Source of the DNA: Streptomyces lateritius
GTDB taxonomy: Bacteria > Actinomycetota > Actinomycetes > Streptomycetales > Streptomycetaceae
Direction: 5' to 3'
Length of the DNA: 64,000 nt
NCBI RefSeq assembly: GCF_014649715.1
Contig: NZ_BMTO01000005.1
Location: 177,709-241,708, forward strand
Shown here: piece after piece, positions 26,699-34,724 of the stretch
How the letters are laid out: every line of letters begins with the position of its first letter
How positions within the stretch are numbered: the stretch's first letter is position 1
Position numbers and translations under genes: made by a program
Notes under the pieces: generated by a model
Seen by the model: the letters and a program-made list of their open reading frames with translations, nothing else
Database searches by the model: none
What the model was told of the DNA's origin: nothing

Positions 26699-27352
26699 TC
26701 ACGACAGGGGTGGGGCCCCGCCCCCGTGGCCGTCGGCGACGGGGGCGTCGGTGACCGGGCCGTCGACGTCCTCGTACACGAGCCGGTCCACGACCTCCAC
26801 GACGCCGTCCACGCTCTCGCAGAGCCGTACGAAGACGGGCGCGAGGCTCTTGCGCTCCAGCGTGCCGGTGAGCGTCACCCGGCCCTCGTCGACGTCGATG
26901 TGCAGGGAGGCGGGGGAGAGGCCCAGGATGCGGATGGCCACGTCCTCCAGGATCTCCTCCTGGATGGCGCGGTCCCGCCGCAGGAACAGCTGCAGCAGAT
27001 CGCTCCGGCTGAGCACGCCGATGAGCTGTCCGCCCGCGTCCACCACGGGAAGCCGCTTCACCCGGTGCCGCTCCATGAGCCGCGCCGCCTCGACCGCCGT
27101 CCACGAGGGACGGGCCACCACGACGGGGCTGGTCATCATGGCCTCGGCGGTGCTGGGGCCGTCCTTGGCGGTGTGGCGCCGCAGCAGGTCCGCCTCCGAG
27201 ACCACGCCGACCGGCCGGTTGTCCTCGTCGACCACCGGCACCGCCGTGATGCCGTACTCGTCGAGCAGCCGCGCGATCTCCTTGAACGACGTCCCCGGCT
27301 GTACGGCCACCGCGGTCGGCGTCATCAGGTCGGCGACACTGCGGTTCCGCAT
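26699..27352 (-). CDS. Double CBS domain plus BON domain protein
   Basis: The 217-residue cytoplasmic protein has two CBS domains (about 1-60, VADLMTPTAVAVQPGTSFKE; and about 70-130, EAMMTSPVVVARPSWTAVEA), which form an adenosyl-nucleotide-binding Bateman module, followed by a BON domain (about 140-200, SLHIDVDEGRVTLTGTLERK), usually associated with membrane or phospholipid contact. CBS-BON proteins are common and mostly uncharacterised in Streptomyces. ATG 27352 follows an AAGGGA sequence. Confidence 0.9.
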   Translation of the reverse strand: MRNRSVADLMTPTAVAVQPGTSFKEIARLLDEYGITAVPVVDEDNRPVGVVSEADLLRRHTAKDGPSTAEAMMTSPVVVARPSWTAVEAARLMERHRVKRLPVVDAGGQLIGVLSRSDLLQLFLRRDRAIQEEILEDVAIRILGLSPASLHIDVDEGRVTLTGTLERKSLAPVFVRLCESVDGVVEVVDRLVYEDVDGPVTDAPVADGHGGGAPPLS

Positions 27353-27419
27353 GTCGGTCCCGTCCCTTCTCCGCTCCTGCGCCCATGATCCCTCACGCGG
27401 AGCCTCCGGGGACGATTCC

Positions 27420-28628
27420 CTAGTCGAGCGGGTCGAGGGTGACGTACGCCTGCCGCGGATCTCCGTCGTGGACCAGCGACTCGTGCGCGCCCACGTCGTC
27501 GAAGGCGAAGCCGTAGGCCTTGCCGTCCGCCATCTGCGCGTGGATCTTGCGCGCGTAGTGGTTGGTCACCGTGTCCTGGTAGAAGCCGGCCGACGAGGTG
27601 TCGGGCTGCTGGGGGTTGGTCAGCAGCGTGGAGCGGTTGTAGCCCGCGCAGAGGGTACGGGAGATCGGGCCGCGTACCTGGTCGTTCGGGGCGTCGAGCA
27701 GCTTGTAGCAGCCGAAGACACTGTCCGAGTCGGGCTTCTGGAAGGACGTGACGACCGTCCCCGCGCTGTTGGTGAAGTTCATGACGTTGCCCGAGACGCG
27801 GCCGTGGTACTTCACCGACGGCTGGTGCGTGAAGGGCGTCACGGTCAGTGTCGACGTGGCGTACTTGGTCCAGACGCGGTCGATGTAGTCGTTCATGACG
27901 TTCTCGGGCAGCGCGCCCGCCTCGATGCCGTGACCCGGCGCGAGGGCGCGCAGCACCGTGCCGTCGGCCCGGGTCTGGACGAGGCGTGCCCAGCCGCCGG
28001 GCTGGCCGCGGAGCGCGTTGAAGAAGCCGTGGTAGCCGCCGGGCTTGAGGCGGCCGGTGGTGACGACACTGCCGTCGGGGCGCTTGAGGCCGACGGCGTA
28101 CGGCGCCGAGACCATGTCGACCTGGGTGCTGTTGAGCCACAGGCCGGAGTCGTTGAGCGTGTACTCGGACCAGTTGAAGAGGATGTCGCGGTTGGGATCG
28201 CTCGGGTTCTGCACCGCCGGCTGCACCAGGCCGCCGGTCGCGAGCTTGAACACCAGCTTCCGTCCGTAGCTGAAGTAGATCCGCCCCGAGAACTTCGGGA
28301 GGCGGATCGTCATGGACTGGCCGTTCGCCGGGCCGGCGATCGAGGCGTCGGGGGCGGGAACGGGGACGGATCCGCCGGCGGGCCAGGGGTGGAAGGTGCC
28401 GTTCGCGTCGGCCCAGCCCTGACGACCGGTGGAGAGCTCGGTACCGAGGTTGTAGACGTACACCTGGTCGGCGCGGCCCGAGTTGTTCTTGAACGTGAGC
28501 GGAATGGTGGCGGGGACGGCCGCCTGGACCGTGGGGGAGGGGCCGGCGACAGTGAGGGCGGTGCCGATCAGGGCGGCCGCGGCGAGGGGGGCGAGCAGGG
28601 TGAGCCTGCGCCGATGACGGGAGGGCAC
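27420..28628 (-). CDS. Secreted GH64 beta-1,3-glucanase
   Basis: This secreted endo-beta-1,3-glucanase of glycoside hydrolase family 64 cleaves laminarin-type or fungal-wall glucan. The 402 residues start with a signal peptide (RHRRRLTLLAPLAAAALIGT), then the thaumatin-like barrel (IPLTFKNNSGRADQVYVYNL) and the GH64 core (DILFNWSEYTLNDSGLWLNS), which carries the expected acidic catalytic region. The single-domain length is typical; no CBM is attached. GTG 28628 is preceded by GAGGAG. A perfect LacI-type palindrome and a TTGACA -35 lie upstream, so carbohydrate-controlled repression is likely. Confidence 0.9.
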   Translation of the reverse strand: MPSRHRRRLTLLAPLAAAALIGTALTVAGPSPTVQAAVPATIPLTFKNNSGRADQVYVYNLGTELSTGRQGWADANGTFHPWPAGGSVPVPAPDASIAGPANGQSMTIRLPKFSGRIYFSYGRKLVFKLATGGLVQPAVQNPSDPNRDILFNWSEYTLNDSGLWLNSTQVDMVSAPYAVGLKRPDGSVVTTGRLKPGGYHGFFNALRGQPGGWARLVQTRADGTVLRALAPGHGIEAGALPENVMNDYIDRVWTKYATSTLTVTPFTHQPSVKYHGRVSGNVMNFTNSAGTVVTSFQKPDSDSVFGCYKLLDAPNDQVRGPISRTLCAGYNRSTLLTNPQQPDTSSAGFYQDTVTNHYARKIHAQMADGKAYGFAFDDVGAHESLVHDGDPRQAYVTLDPLD

Positions 28629-28667
28629 GTGGGGGCTCCTCTGGGGTGGGGGGACGGGGCGAATGCT

Positions 28668-28681
28668 TGAGAGCGCTCTCA
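28668..28681 (-). promoter_or_regulatory. LacI-family operator of the glucanase gene
   Basis: TGAGAGCGCTCTCA is a perfect 14-bp palindrome with the AGCGCT core of LacI-family sites and differs from the CebR-type TGGGAGCGCTCCCA consensus at two symmetric positions. It sits 40 bases before the start codon at the -10/transcription start region, a position suited to repression lifted by a sugar inducer. Confidence 0.75.
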
Positions 28682-28710
28682 GAATGGTGAGATTGTGATG
28701 GCCCTGTCAA
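28681..28710 (-). promoter_or_regulatory. Promoter of the GH64 gene
   Basis: On the minus strand TTGACA (28710-28705) is followed after 18 bases by CATTCT (28686-28681), with the LacI-type operator overlapping the end of the -10 element and the start region. The -35 hexamer is a perfect match to the housekeeping sigma consensus. Confidence 0.65.
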
Positions 28711-28759
28711 TGCTTGTGACGTCCCGGCCCGCGTGCCGACCGGTCGCGTACGGCGGAGA

Positions 28760-29674
28760 GTGGAGGGCGTGGATGTCGAGCGGATCATCGAAGAGCTGTA
28801 CCGGCTGAATCCGGGCGAATTCGTCGCGGCGCGGGACGCCTACGTCGCCGAGGCGCGCAAGGCCGGGGACGCGTCAGCGGCGAAGGCGATCGCGGCGCTG
28901 CGCCGGCCCACGCGGGCCACGTGGGCGGCCAACCTGCTCGCCCACGAGCGCCGCGAGGAAGCCGGGCAGCTGGTGGAGCTGGGCCGGACCCTGCGGGAGG
29001 CCCACCGGACGCTCGACGCGCCGCAACTGCGGGCGGCCGGCCATCAGAGGCACCAGCTCGTGGCGGCGCTCGCCCGGGAAGCCGCCGGGCTGGCCCGCGC
29101 GGCGGGCCTGCCCATCGGCGACACCGTCGTGCACGAGGTCGAGCAGATCCTGCACACGCTGCTCGCCGACCCCGAGGTCGCCGAGCGGTGGTCGCACGGC
29201 CGCCTGACCGCCGTTCCCGAGGCGGTCGTCGGTTTCATGGGTGTGCCGGCCCCTTCCGTCCCGTCTCCACCCTCCTCCTCACGTCGGGCCCGGAAGGAAG
29301 CACCGGTCCCGCCCGAGGCGGGAGAGCGGGGACCCGACCGGGCGCAGGAGCGGCGGCGTGAGCGGCTGGAGCGCGCCCGCACGGCGGCCGCCCAGGCCGA
29401 CGCCGAAGCGCGGCGGCGCGAGGAGGGCCTTCGCGAGGCGCGAGACGGGGAGCGGGCGGCCGAGGCGGCGGCCACCGAGGCGGCCGAGCGCGTGCGCGCC
29501 CTCGAACGTGAGCTGCACGAGGCCCACCGCGCCGAACGCGCGTCCCGCACGGTCCTGACCGAGGCCGCGTCGGCGGCGAAGGAGGCCGAGCGCGCCGCCC
29601 GGGAGGCCCGCCGCGCCGCCGAACGGGCCGCACGTTCCGTCGGGAACCTCGAGACCCGGGACGAGGAGCCGTAG
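28760..29674 (+). CDS. Hypothetical protein with C-terminal coiled coil
   Basis: This protein of about 304 residues has an N-terminal globular helical domain (ELYRLNPGEFVAARDAYVAE, then IAALRRPTRATWAANLLAHE) conserved in actinobacteria, a Pro/Ser-rich linker, and a long Ala/Glu/Arg-rich coiled coil from about residue 195 to the end. No catalytic motif is visible and there is no signal peptide. The start is uncertain: GTG 28733, 28760 and 28769 are in frame, with GGAGA-type sequences close to the last two. It is divergent from the glucanase. Confidence 0.7.
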   Translation: MEGVDVERIIEELYRLNPGEFVAARDAYVAEARKAGDASAAKAIAALRRPTRATWAANLLAHERREEAGQLVELGRTLREAHRTLDAPQLRAAGHQRHQLVAALAREAAGLARAAGLPIGDTVVHEVEQILHTLLADPEVAERWSHGRLTAVPEAVVGFMGVPAPSVPSPPSSSRRARKEAPVPPEAGERGPDRAQERRRERLERARTAAAQADAEARRREEGLREARDGERAAEAAATEAAERVRALERELHEAHRAERASRTVLTEAASAAKEAERAAREARRAAERAARSVGNLETRDEEP

Positions 29675-29717
29675 AGCCGAGGCGCCCGGCGCGCGCGGAC
29701 GCCTCGACGCGCGCAGA

Positions 29718-29749
29718 GGGCCGACGGTCCTGGGAGGGACCGCCGGCCC
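29718..29749. terminator. Bidirectional terminator
   Basis: GGGCCG and CGGTCC on the left (29718-29730) pair with GGACCG and CGGCCC on the right (29737-29749) with one a/c mismatch. It lies between the convergent coiled-coil and protease genes. Confidence 0.7.
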
Positions 29750-29785
29750 GTGAGCCCGCGAGGTGCTTCTGTCGATCCGCCGGGT

Positions 29786-30703
29786 CTAGAAGACGCTCAC
29801 GCCGTACGCGCTGAGCGCCTCGGTCACCGGCTGGAAGAACGTGGTGCCGCCGCTGGAGCAGTTGCCGCTACCGCCCGAGGTGAGGCCGAGCGCGGTGGTT
29901 CCGGAGAACAGCGCGCCGCCGCTGTCGCCCGGCTCGGCGCAGACGTTGGTCTGGATCATGCCGTAGACGACGTCGCCGCCACCGTAGTTGACGGTCGCGT
30001 TGAGACCGGTGACGGTCCCGCCGCGCAGACCGGTGGTGCTGCCGCTGCGCTGCACCGACTGGCCCACGAAGGCGTTGCCCGCGGTGGTGATGTCACGGTA
30101 GCTGCCGTTGTAGAGGTAGACCCGGCCGTCCGCCGCCGAGGCGTTGGAGTGGCGGATGATTCCGTAGTCGTTGTTCGGGAAGCTGGACCCGGTCCGGGTG
30201 CCGAGCACCGTGGTGTTGGCCGAGTTGGTGTACCAGGTGCTGCCGATGTTGGTGCAGTGACCGGCGGTCAGGGCGTAGTAGGTGGAGCCGCTGCGGACGT
30301 TGAAGCCGAGCGAGCAGCGCCCGCCGCCGGCGTAGATGGCCTGGCCGCCCGCGATGAGCTTGTTGAACGTGCCCGGGGTGCGCTTGATCTCCAACGCGGA
30401 GGCTCGGTCGCCGGCCGCCTTCTTGATCGTGGCGATCTCGGCGGCGGAGACGGTGGAGTCCGCGGTGACGACCAGCTTCCCGGTCGCCTGGTCCGTGTAC
30501 CACGCGGTGCCGGGCACGTCGGCCCCGAGTACGGCCGCGTCGGCGGCGGCGAGTTGGGCGGTGGTGGCCCGGCCGTCCTCGGCCGTCGCCGCGGACGAGG
30601 TGGGTGCGGCAAGCGCTGAGGCGGCCAGGAGCGCGGAGGCGACGGCGATCAGCCGTGCGCCCTTCGCGGCGCCGCCGAGGGGGGACAGACGCTTGAGGTT
30701 CAC
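29786..30703 (-). CDS. Secreted streptogrisin-like serine protease (S1 family)
   Basis: This 305-residue pre-pro-protease is of the alpha-lytic/streptogrisin type. A signal peptide (about 1-40) is followed by a propeptide that should assist folding, then a mature chymotrypsin-like domain beginning near [12 protein letters not shown]. The triad is visible as His in LTAGHC, Asp in NNDYGI and Ser in CAEPGDSGG, with paired Cys as in SGPA/SGPB. GTG 30703 has GGAGG upstream; the longer frame is not supported. It probably acts in extracellular protein degradation. Such proteases are often under developmental and Streptomyces subtilisin-inhibitor control, which this window does not show. Confidence 0.93.
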   Translation of the reverse strand: MNLKRLSPLGGAAKGARLIAVASALLAASALAAPTSSAATAEDGRATTAQLAAADAAVLGADVPGTAWYTDQATGKLVVTADSTVSAAEIATIKKAAGDRASALEIKRTPGTFNKLIAGGQAIYAGGGRCSLGFNVRSGSTYYALTAGHCTNIGSTWYTNSANTTVLGTRTGSSFPNNDYGIIRHSNASAADGRVYLYNGSYRDITTAGNAFVGQSVQRSGSTTGLRGGTVTGLNATVNYGGGDVVYGMIQTNVCAEPGDSGGALFSGTTALGLTSGGSGNCSSGGTTFFQPVTEALSAYGVSVF

Positions 30704-31358
30704 TACATCCTCCGGTGGGGGAAGGGGGCCCGCTGGGTGGGCGGATCCGTGAGACGGGATCGGCGGGCCAGGACGGAGGTGCTCAGCCATGGACCTGTCA
30801 ATCTCGACGAGGGGAATCCTCGAAGCCGGGCGGTACTCACGGCAAGAACGTCTTTCGGCCGATCTACGCGCGTCCAGTTGGTCGGAGGGCGGATGGGCGA
30901 GAGGAGTGAGGCTCCGGGTGTCCGTGCGGGACGCCGTGGACGCGGGGCCGCAAACGCTTGCGGGCGTTTGCTGACGGGCTTTCAGGCCGCCGTGGCGTGT
31001 GGGTGAAGGGGCCCCGTGGGTGCGAAGGGGAAGCGGAGGGAGTTCTACCGTTTCTCCAGTTCACGCCGCCGCGTCGATGGGCCCCGTACCCTGCTCGGAC
31101 GCGGCGCCGTCGCCCCGTGGGTATGGGCTCCCCTTCGCACTTCGAGGAGTAGCGACCGCACAGATCCGCACACATTCGAACGGCGGGCGACGCCGTGGCA
31201 CGGCGACCCGGCGGGCGGTAGCAGCGCGGAGCGGGCCCCCCGGAGTGCCGGTGGTACAGGTGCCGGCGCTGTCGCAATGCCTCGATCGGTCCCCCTTCGC
31301 CCGTCCGGTGGCGTGTCCTGTTCCGGTCGCCACCCCACCCGCGGCCCCGTACACGGCA
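30704..31358. other. 655-bp gap without a gene, with inverted repeats
   Basis: No coding frame is convincing between the protease and the downstream serine hydrolase. It contains GCAAACGC/GCGTTTGC (30950-30957 and 30964-30971), a perfect 8-bp inverted repeat with a 6-base loop, and a widely spaced pair GTGCGAAGGGG (about 31019) and CCCCTTCGCAC (about 31131). These might be regulatory for the protease, which is transcribed away from them. Confidence 0.45.
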
Positions 31359-32528
31359 TTATCGGAGCGACGCGTACACCGCCTCGATCAGGGCCATCTT
31401 GCGAGGATCGTCCGCGATCCGCCCGCCCATCCGGTTCATCACGTACCCCAGGGAAATCCCCGACTCGGGGTCCGCCAGGCCGCAGGAGCCGCCGAAGCCG
31501 TCGTGGCCGAAGGCCCGGGGATTGGGGCCGTAGGAGGCGTTGGGGCCGCTCAGCCAGAAGCCGAGCGCGCACTCCGTCTCGTGGGCGAAGCCCGCACCGA
31601 GAACCAGGTCCCGGCAGGCGCCCTGGCCCTCGCGGGCGCGTTCGACGGCCTGCTCGGAGAGGACCCGGCGCCGGCCGGCCAGGCCCCGCCCGGCGAAGAC
31701 GCCGTACAGCGCGGCGACCGCGCGGGCCGTGCCGTGGCCGTTCGCCGCCGGAATCTCGGCGGCACGCCACTCCGGGCTGTTGGCCTGCGGGGCGCCGACG
31801 GGCGGGTTGGCCAGGGCGGCCTGGACCACGGGCGCCAACTGGGCGAAGGAGGGCGCCCGTTCGCCGGCCGCGGCCGTCGACGGGCGCACCAGTTCGGCCG
31901 CACGGTCCGCCTCCTTCTCCGGCAGGCCGATGGTGAAGTCGATGGCGAGCGGCCCCGTGATCTCCTCGCGCAGGAAATCACCCGGCCGTCGTCCCGTGAT
32001 GCGCCGGATCACCTCGCCGACCAGGAAGCCGTACGTCATCGCGTGGTAGCCCGACCGGCTGCCGGGCTCCCACCACGGCTCCGTCGCCGCCAGCCGGGCG
32101 GTCGTCACCTCCCAGTCGTAGAACTCCGCGAGGGTGAGAGGTTCGCGCAGTCCGGCCAACCCCGCCCGGTGCGAGAGGAGATGGCGTACGGGGAGCCCCT
32201 CCTTGCCCGCCGCCGCGAACTCGGGCCAGTACGAGGCGACCGGCGCGTCCAGGTCGAGCAGGCCGCGGTCTGCCAGCAGGTGGGCGCAGAGCGCCGTCAC
32301 GCCCTTCGTCGTGGACCAGACGTTCACCACGGTGTCGCGTTCCCAGCGGCGTGTGCGGGCGGCGTCCGCCCAGCCGCCCCACAGGTCGACCACGGTCTGG
32401 CCGTGGACCTGGACCGTCACCGCGGCGCCGAGTTCGCCGCGCACGCGGAAGTTGGCCTCGAAGGCCTCCCGTACGGCGTCGAAGCGGGCGTCGTGATCAC
32501 CTTCGATGTGCGGGCCGGACTCGGGCAT
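31359..32528 (-). CDS. Cytoplasmic serine hydrolase, EstB/class C beta-lactamase-like
   Basis: This 389-residue enzyme of the beta-lactamase fold lacks a signal peptide and is likely an esterase (EstB type) or transesterase. The nucleophile is in STTK (VVNVWSTTKGVTALC, about 72-75), the YHA motif (GSRSGYHAMTYGFLVG) corresponds to YxN, and GHDGFGGS marks the third motif near the C-terminus. ATG 32528 follows GGAGG. It lies downstream of the GntR and CoA-transferase genes on the same strand with about a 120-base gap, so it may be the last gene of that unit. Confidence 0.85.
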   Translation of the reverse strand: MPESGPHIEGDHDARFDAVREAFEANFRVRGELGAAVTVQVHGQTVVDLWGGWADAARTRRWERDTVVNVWSTTKGVTALCAHLLADRGLLDLDAPVASYWPEFAAAGKEGLPVRHLLSHRAGLAGLREPLTLAEFYDWEVTTARLAATEPWWEPGSRSGYHAMTYGFLVGEVIRRITGRRPGDFLREEITGPLAIDFTIGLPEKEADRAAELVRPSTAAAGERAPSFAQLAPVVQAALANPPVGAPQANSPEWRAAEIPAANGHGTARAVAALYGVFAGRGLAGRRRVLSEQAVERAREGQGACRDLVLGAGFAHETECALGFWLSGPNASYGPNPRAFGHDGFGGSCGLADPESGISLGYVMNRMGGRIADDPRKMALIEAVYASLR

Positions 32529-32648
32529 GGCGTCCTCCAGGTCGGTCGGTGCGGCTGCCCGCAACATACCGACTGGTCGGATGGTCAGGAAGGGGCCGGA
32601 GCCCTGTTCCACCCACGGGAGCTGCGCCGGGACGGGCGGCCCGGCCGG

Positions 32649-33314
32649 TCACTCCAGGTCGAGGATCTCCCGCAGTGCCGCGACGGCGTGTGCGCGGTGC
32701 TCGGTCAGCCAGTGGAGGGCGGCGGCCGTGTCGCCGTGGCGGACCGCCGAGATGACGGCTCGGTGCTCGCGTACGGCCAGCTCCCGGTGCGGGTCCTCGG
32801 TGTAGTAGAGCGCGCGGTAGGCGTCAGTGGCGTCCCAGAGGGTGCCGATGAGGCGTACGAGGCGGGGCATGCCGGACGCCTCGATCAGCGCGAAGTGGAA
32901 GCGGCGGTTGGCCGCGGCCATCTCCGTCACGTCCCCGGCCTCCGCCGCCCGCTCCACCTCGCGCTGGATCCTCTCGAGCCTGGCGGTCAGGCCGTCCTCG
33001 GCGCGGGCGACCGCCACGCGGACCGCCTCGCTCTCGAGCAGTTCCCGGATCCGGTAGACCTCCTCCAGGTCCGCGAGGGACAGCTCGGCGACGAAGTAGC
33101 CCCTGTGGACGTGGTGTACCACAAGACCCTCGCCCTCCAGGATCTTCAACGCCTCGCGCAGCGGGACCCGGCTGACGTCGAGCCGGGCCGCGAGGGCGTC
33201 CTGACGGATCTGGTCGCCGGGGCGCAGCTCTCCGCCGGTGATGGCGCGCCGCAGCTCCTCGAGGACGAACTGCTGGGCGGTGGGCGGCCGCCGCTTCTGC
33301 ACCGCGCTGCTCAT
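32649..33314 (-). CDS. GntR-family (FCD/FadR subfamily) regulator
   Basis: The 221-residue regulator has an N-terminal winged helix (AITGGELRPGDQIRQDALAA, VSRVPLREALKILEGEGLV) and a C-terminal FCD ligand domain with metal-binding His/Asp positions (NRRFHFALIEASG, HRAVISAVRHGD). FCD regulators respond to small carboxylates or acyl metabolites. The gene sits 96 bases after the CoA-transferase on the same strand and is likely co-transcribed with it. The inverted repeat at 34638-34670 in the divergent promoter is its most likely operator. Confidence 0.92.
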   Translation of the reverse strand: MSSAVQKRRPPTAQQFVLEELRRAITGGELRPGDQIRQDALAARLDVSRVPLREALKILEGEGLVVHHVHRGYFVAELSLADLEEVYRIRELLESEAVRVAVARAEDGLTARLERIQREVERAAEAGDVTEMAAANRRFHFALIEASGMPRLVRLIGTLWDATDAYRALYYTEDPHRELAVREHRAVISAVRHGDTAAALHWLTEHRAHAVAALREILDLE

Positions 33315-33410
33315 CGCCTGTGACCTTCCTTCGGTTCGGTGGCCGGCCGGCTGACCCGGGACCGGGCGCCGGTGCCGGGTCCGGCGCCCGGTCCGGATCC
33401 GTACATCTTC

Positions 33411-34586
33411 CTACGGGGCGGGAGAGGGTGATCCCAGCTCGGCGAGCAGGGCCTCGCTGTGCTCGCCGAGACGCGGGGGAGCGCAGCGGTAGACGGGTGG
33501 GGTGACGTCGAGGGCGATCGGGTTGGCGACCTGGGCCGCACCGGCCGCACCGGCGGGGACCCGGGGTGCCAGGCCGAGACGGTCGGCCAGGTCGAAGGCG
33601 GCGGCGAGGTCGTTGATCGGCCCGCAGGGCACCCCGACAGCCGTCAGCCCCTCGAACCAGCTGTCCGCCGTCCGCTCGGCGAGCGGACGCGAGAGCAGCG
33701 CGGCCAGTTCCTCGCGATGGGCGACGCGGGCGGTGTTGGTGGCGAAGCGGGCGTCCTCGGCGAGGGCCGCGAGGCCGAGCCGCTCGCAGAGCGTCCGGAA
33801 CTGCCGGTCGTTCCCCACCGCCAGGGCGAGCGGCCGGTCCTTCGCCTCGAACACCTCGTACGGGGCGATGCTCGGGTGCCGGTTCCCCATGGCCCGGGGG
33901 ACCACCCCGGCGCCGAGATAGGCCGCCGACTGGTTGGTGAGCGCGGACAGCAGCGAGGTGAGCAGCGAGACCTCGACCCGCTGGCCCTCGCCCGTGCGCT
34001 CGCGGTGGCGCAGGGCGGCGAGGATGCCGAGACCCGCGTGGAGGCCGGTGATCACGTCGACGAGCGCCACGCCCGCCTTCGTCCCCTGGCCGCCGGGCTC
34101 GCCGGTCACGCTCATCAGCCCGCCCACGGCCTGTACGAGCAGGTCGTACCCCGGCAGACGGGCGCCCTCGGCGGCGCCGAAGCCCGTCACCGAGCAGTAG
34201 ACGAGTCCGGGGTTGGTCGCCCGTACGGTCTCGTGGCCGAGGCCGAGCCGCTCCATCGCGCCGGGCCGGAAGTTCTCGACCAGGACGTCGGCGCGGTCGA
34301 CGATCGCCCGGGCGGTCTCCAGGTCGGCCGGGTCGGTCAGATCGAGGGTGATGGAGCGTTTGTTCCGGTTCACCCCCAGGAAGTAGGTGGCCTCGCCGTC
34401 GGCGAAGGGCGGGCCCCAGGCGCGTGTGTCGTCGCCGGAGCCGGGGCGTTCGATCTTGATGACGTCGGCGCCCAGGTCGGCGAGGAGCATCGTCATGTAC
34501 GGCCCGGCGAGCACCCGGCCGAAGTCGGCGACGACGATCCCGGACAGCGCGCCCGGGCCCGGCGTCCCCTGCTCTTCTGCGTGCAT
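33411..34586 (-). CDS. CaiB/BaiF family CoA-transferase (class III)
   Basis: The 391-residue class III CoA-transferase moves CoA between carboxylic acids. Family features include the N-terminal GIVVADFGRVLAGPYMTMLL strand with the catalytic-Asp region (RNKRSITLDLTDPADLETAR and the later GFGAAEGARLPGYDLLVQA), and the GGLMSVTGEPGG loop. ATG 34586 has AAGGAGAG upstream. It is divergent from a glutaryl-CoA-dehydrogenase-like gene 138 bases away, and mammalian C7orf10/SUGCT (glutarate:succinyl-CoA transferase) belongs to this class, so glutarate or a related dicarboxylate is a reasonable substrate, inferred from context. Confidence 0.9.
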   Translation of the reverse strand: MHAEEQGTPGPGALSGIVVADFGRVLAGPYMTMLLADLGADVIKIERPGSGDDTRAWGPPFADGEATYFLGVNRNKRSITLDLTDPADLETARAIVDRADVLVENFRPGAMERLGLGHETVRATNPGLVYCSVTGFGAAEGARLPGYDLLVQAVGGLMSVTGEPGGQGTKAGVALVDVITGLHAGLGILAALRHRERTGEGQRVEVSLLTSLLSALTNQSAAYLGAGVVPRAMGNRHPSIAPYEVFEAKDRPLALAVGNDRQFRTLCERLGLAALAEDARFATNTARVAHREELAALLSRPLAERTADSWFEGLTAVGVPCGPINDLAAAFDLADRLGLAPRVPAGAAGAAQVANPIALDVTPPVYRCAPPRLGEHSEALLAELGSPSPAP

Positions 34587-34637
34587 CCCGCTCTCCTTCG
34601 CCGGCGATCGGATCCACCGGGAACGTACGCATCGGAC

Positions 34638-34670
34638 ATCGGATTTTCAATACTGGATCCAAAATCCGAT
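34638..34670. promoter_or_regulatory. 10-bp inverted repeat, candidate GntR operator
   Basis: ATCGGATTTT (34638-34647) and AAAATCCGAT (34661-34670) pair perfectly around a 13-base spacer containing TGGATCC. It lies in the 138-base divergent promoter region of the CoA-transferase and dehydrogenase. The AT-rich arms stand out in this GC-rich sequence, as operator or promoter DNA does. Confidence 0.65.
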
Positions 34671-34724
34671 CTCCCGCTACGCTACGGACGCCGTGTTGCC
34701 GCAGCCGTCTGGAGGCCCTCCGTG

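Noticed and set aside
32569..32580. CCGACTGGTCGG as a TetR operator upstream of the serine hydrolase
   Set aside because: Arms are only 5 bp with no flanking symmetry, too weak to call.
33459..34724. Extension of the dehydrogenase reading frame 1.2 kb upstream
   Set aside because: The added part is antisense to the CaiB gene and low-complexity; the ribosome site and conserved start are at 34725.
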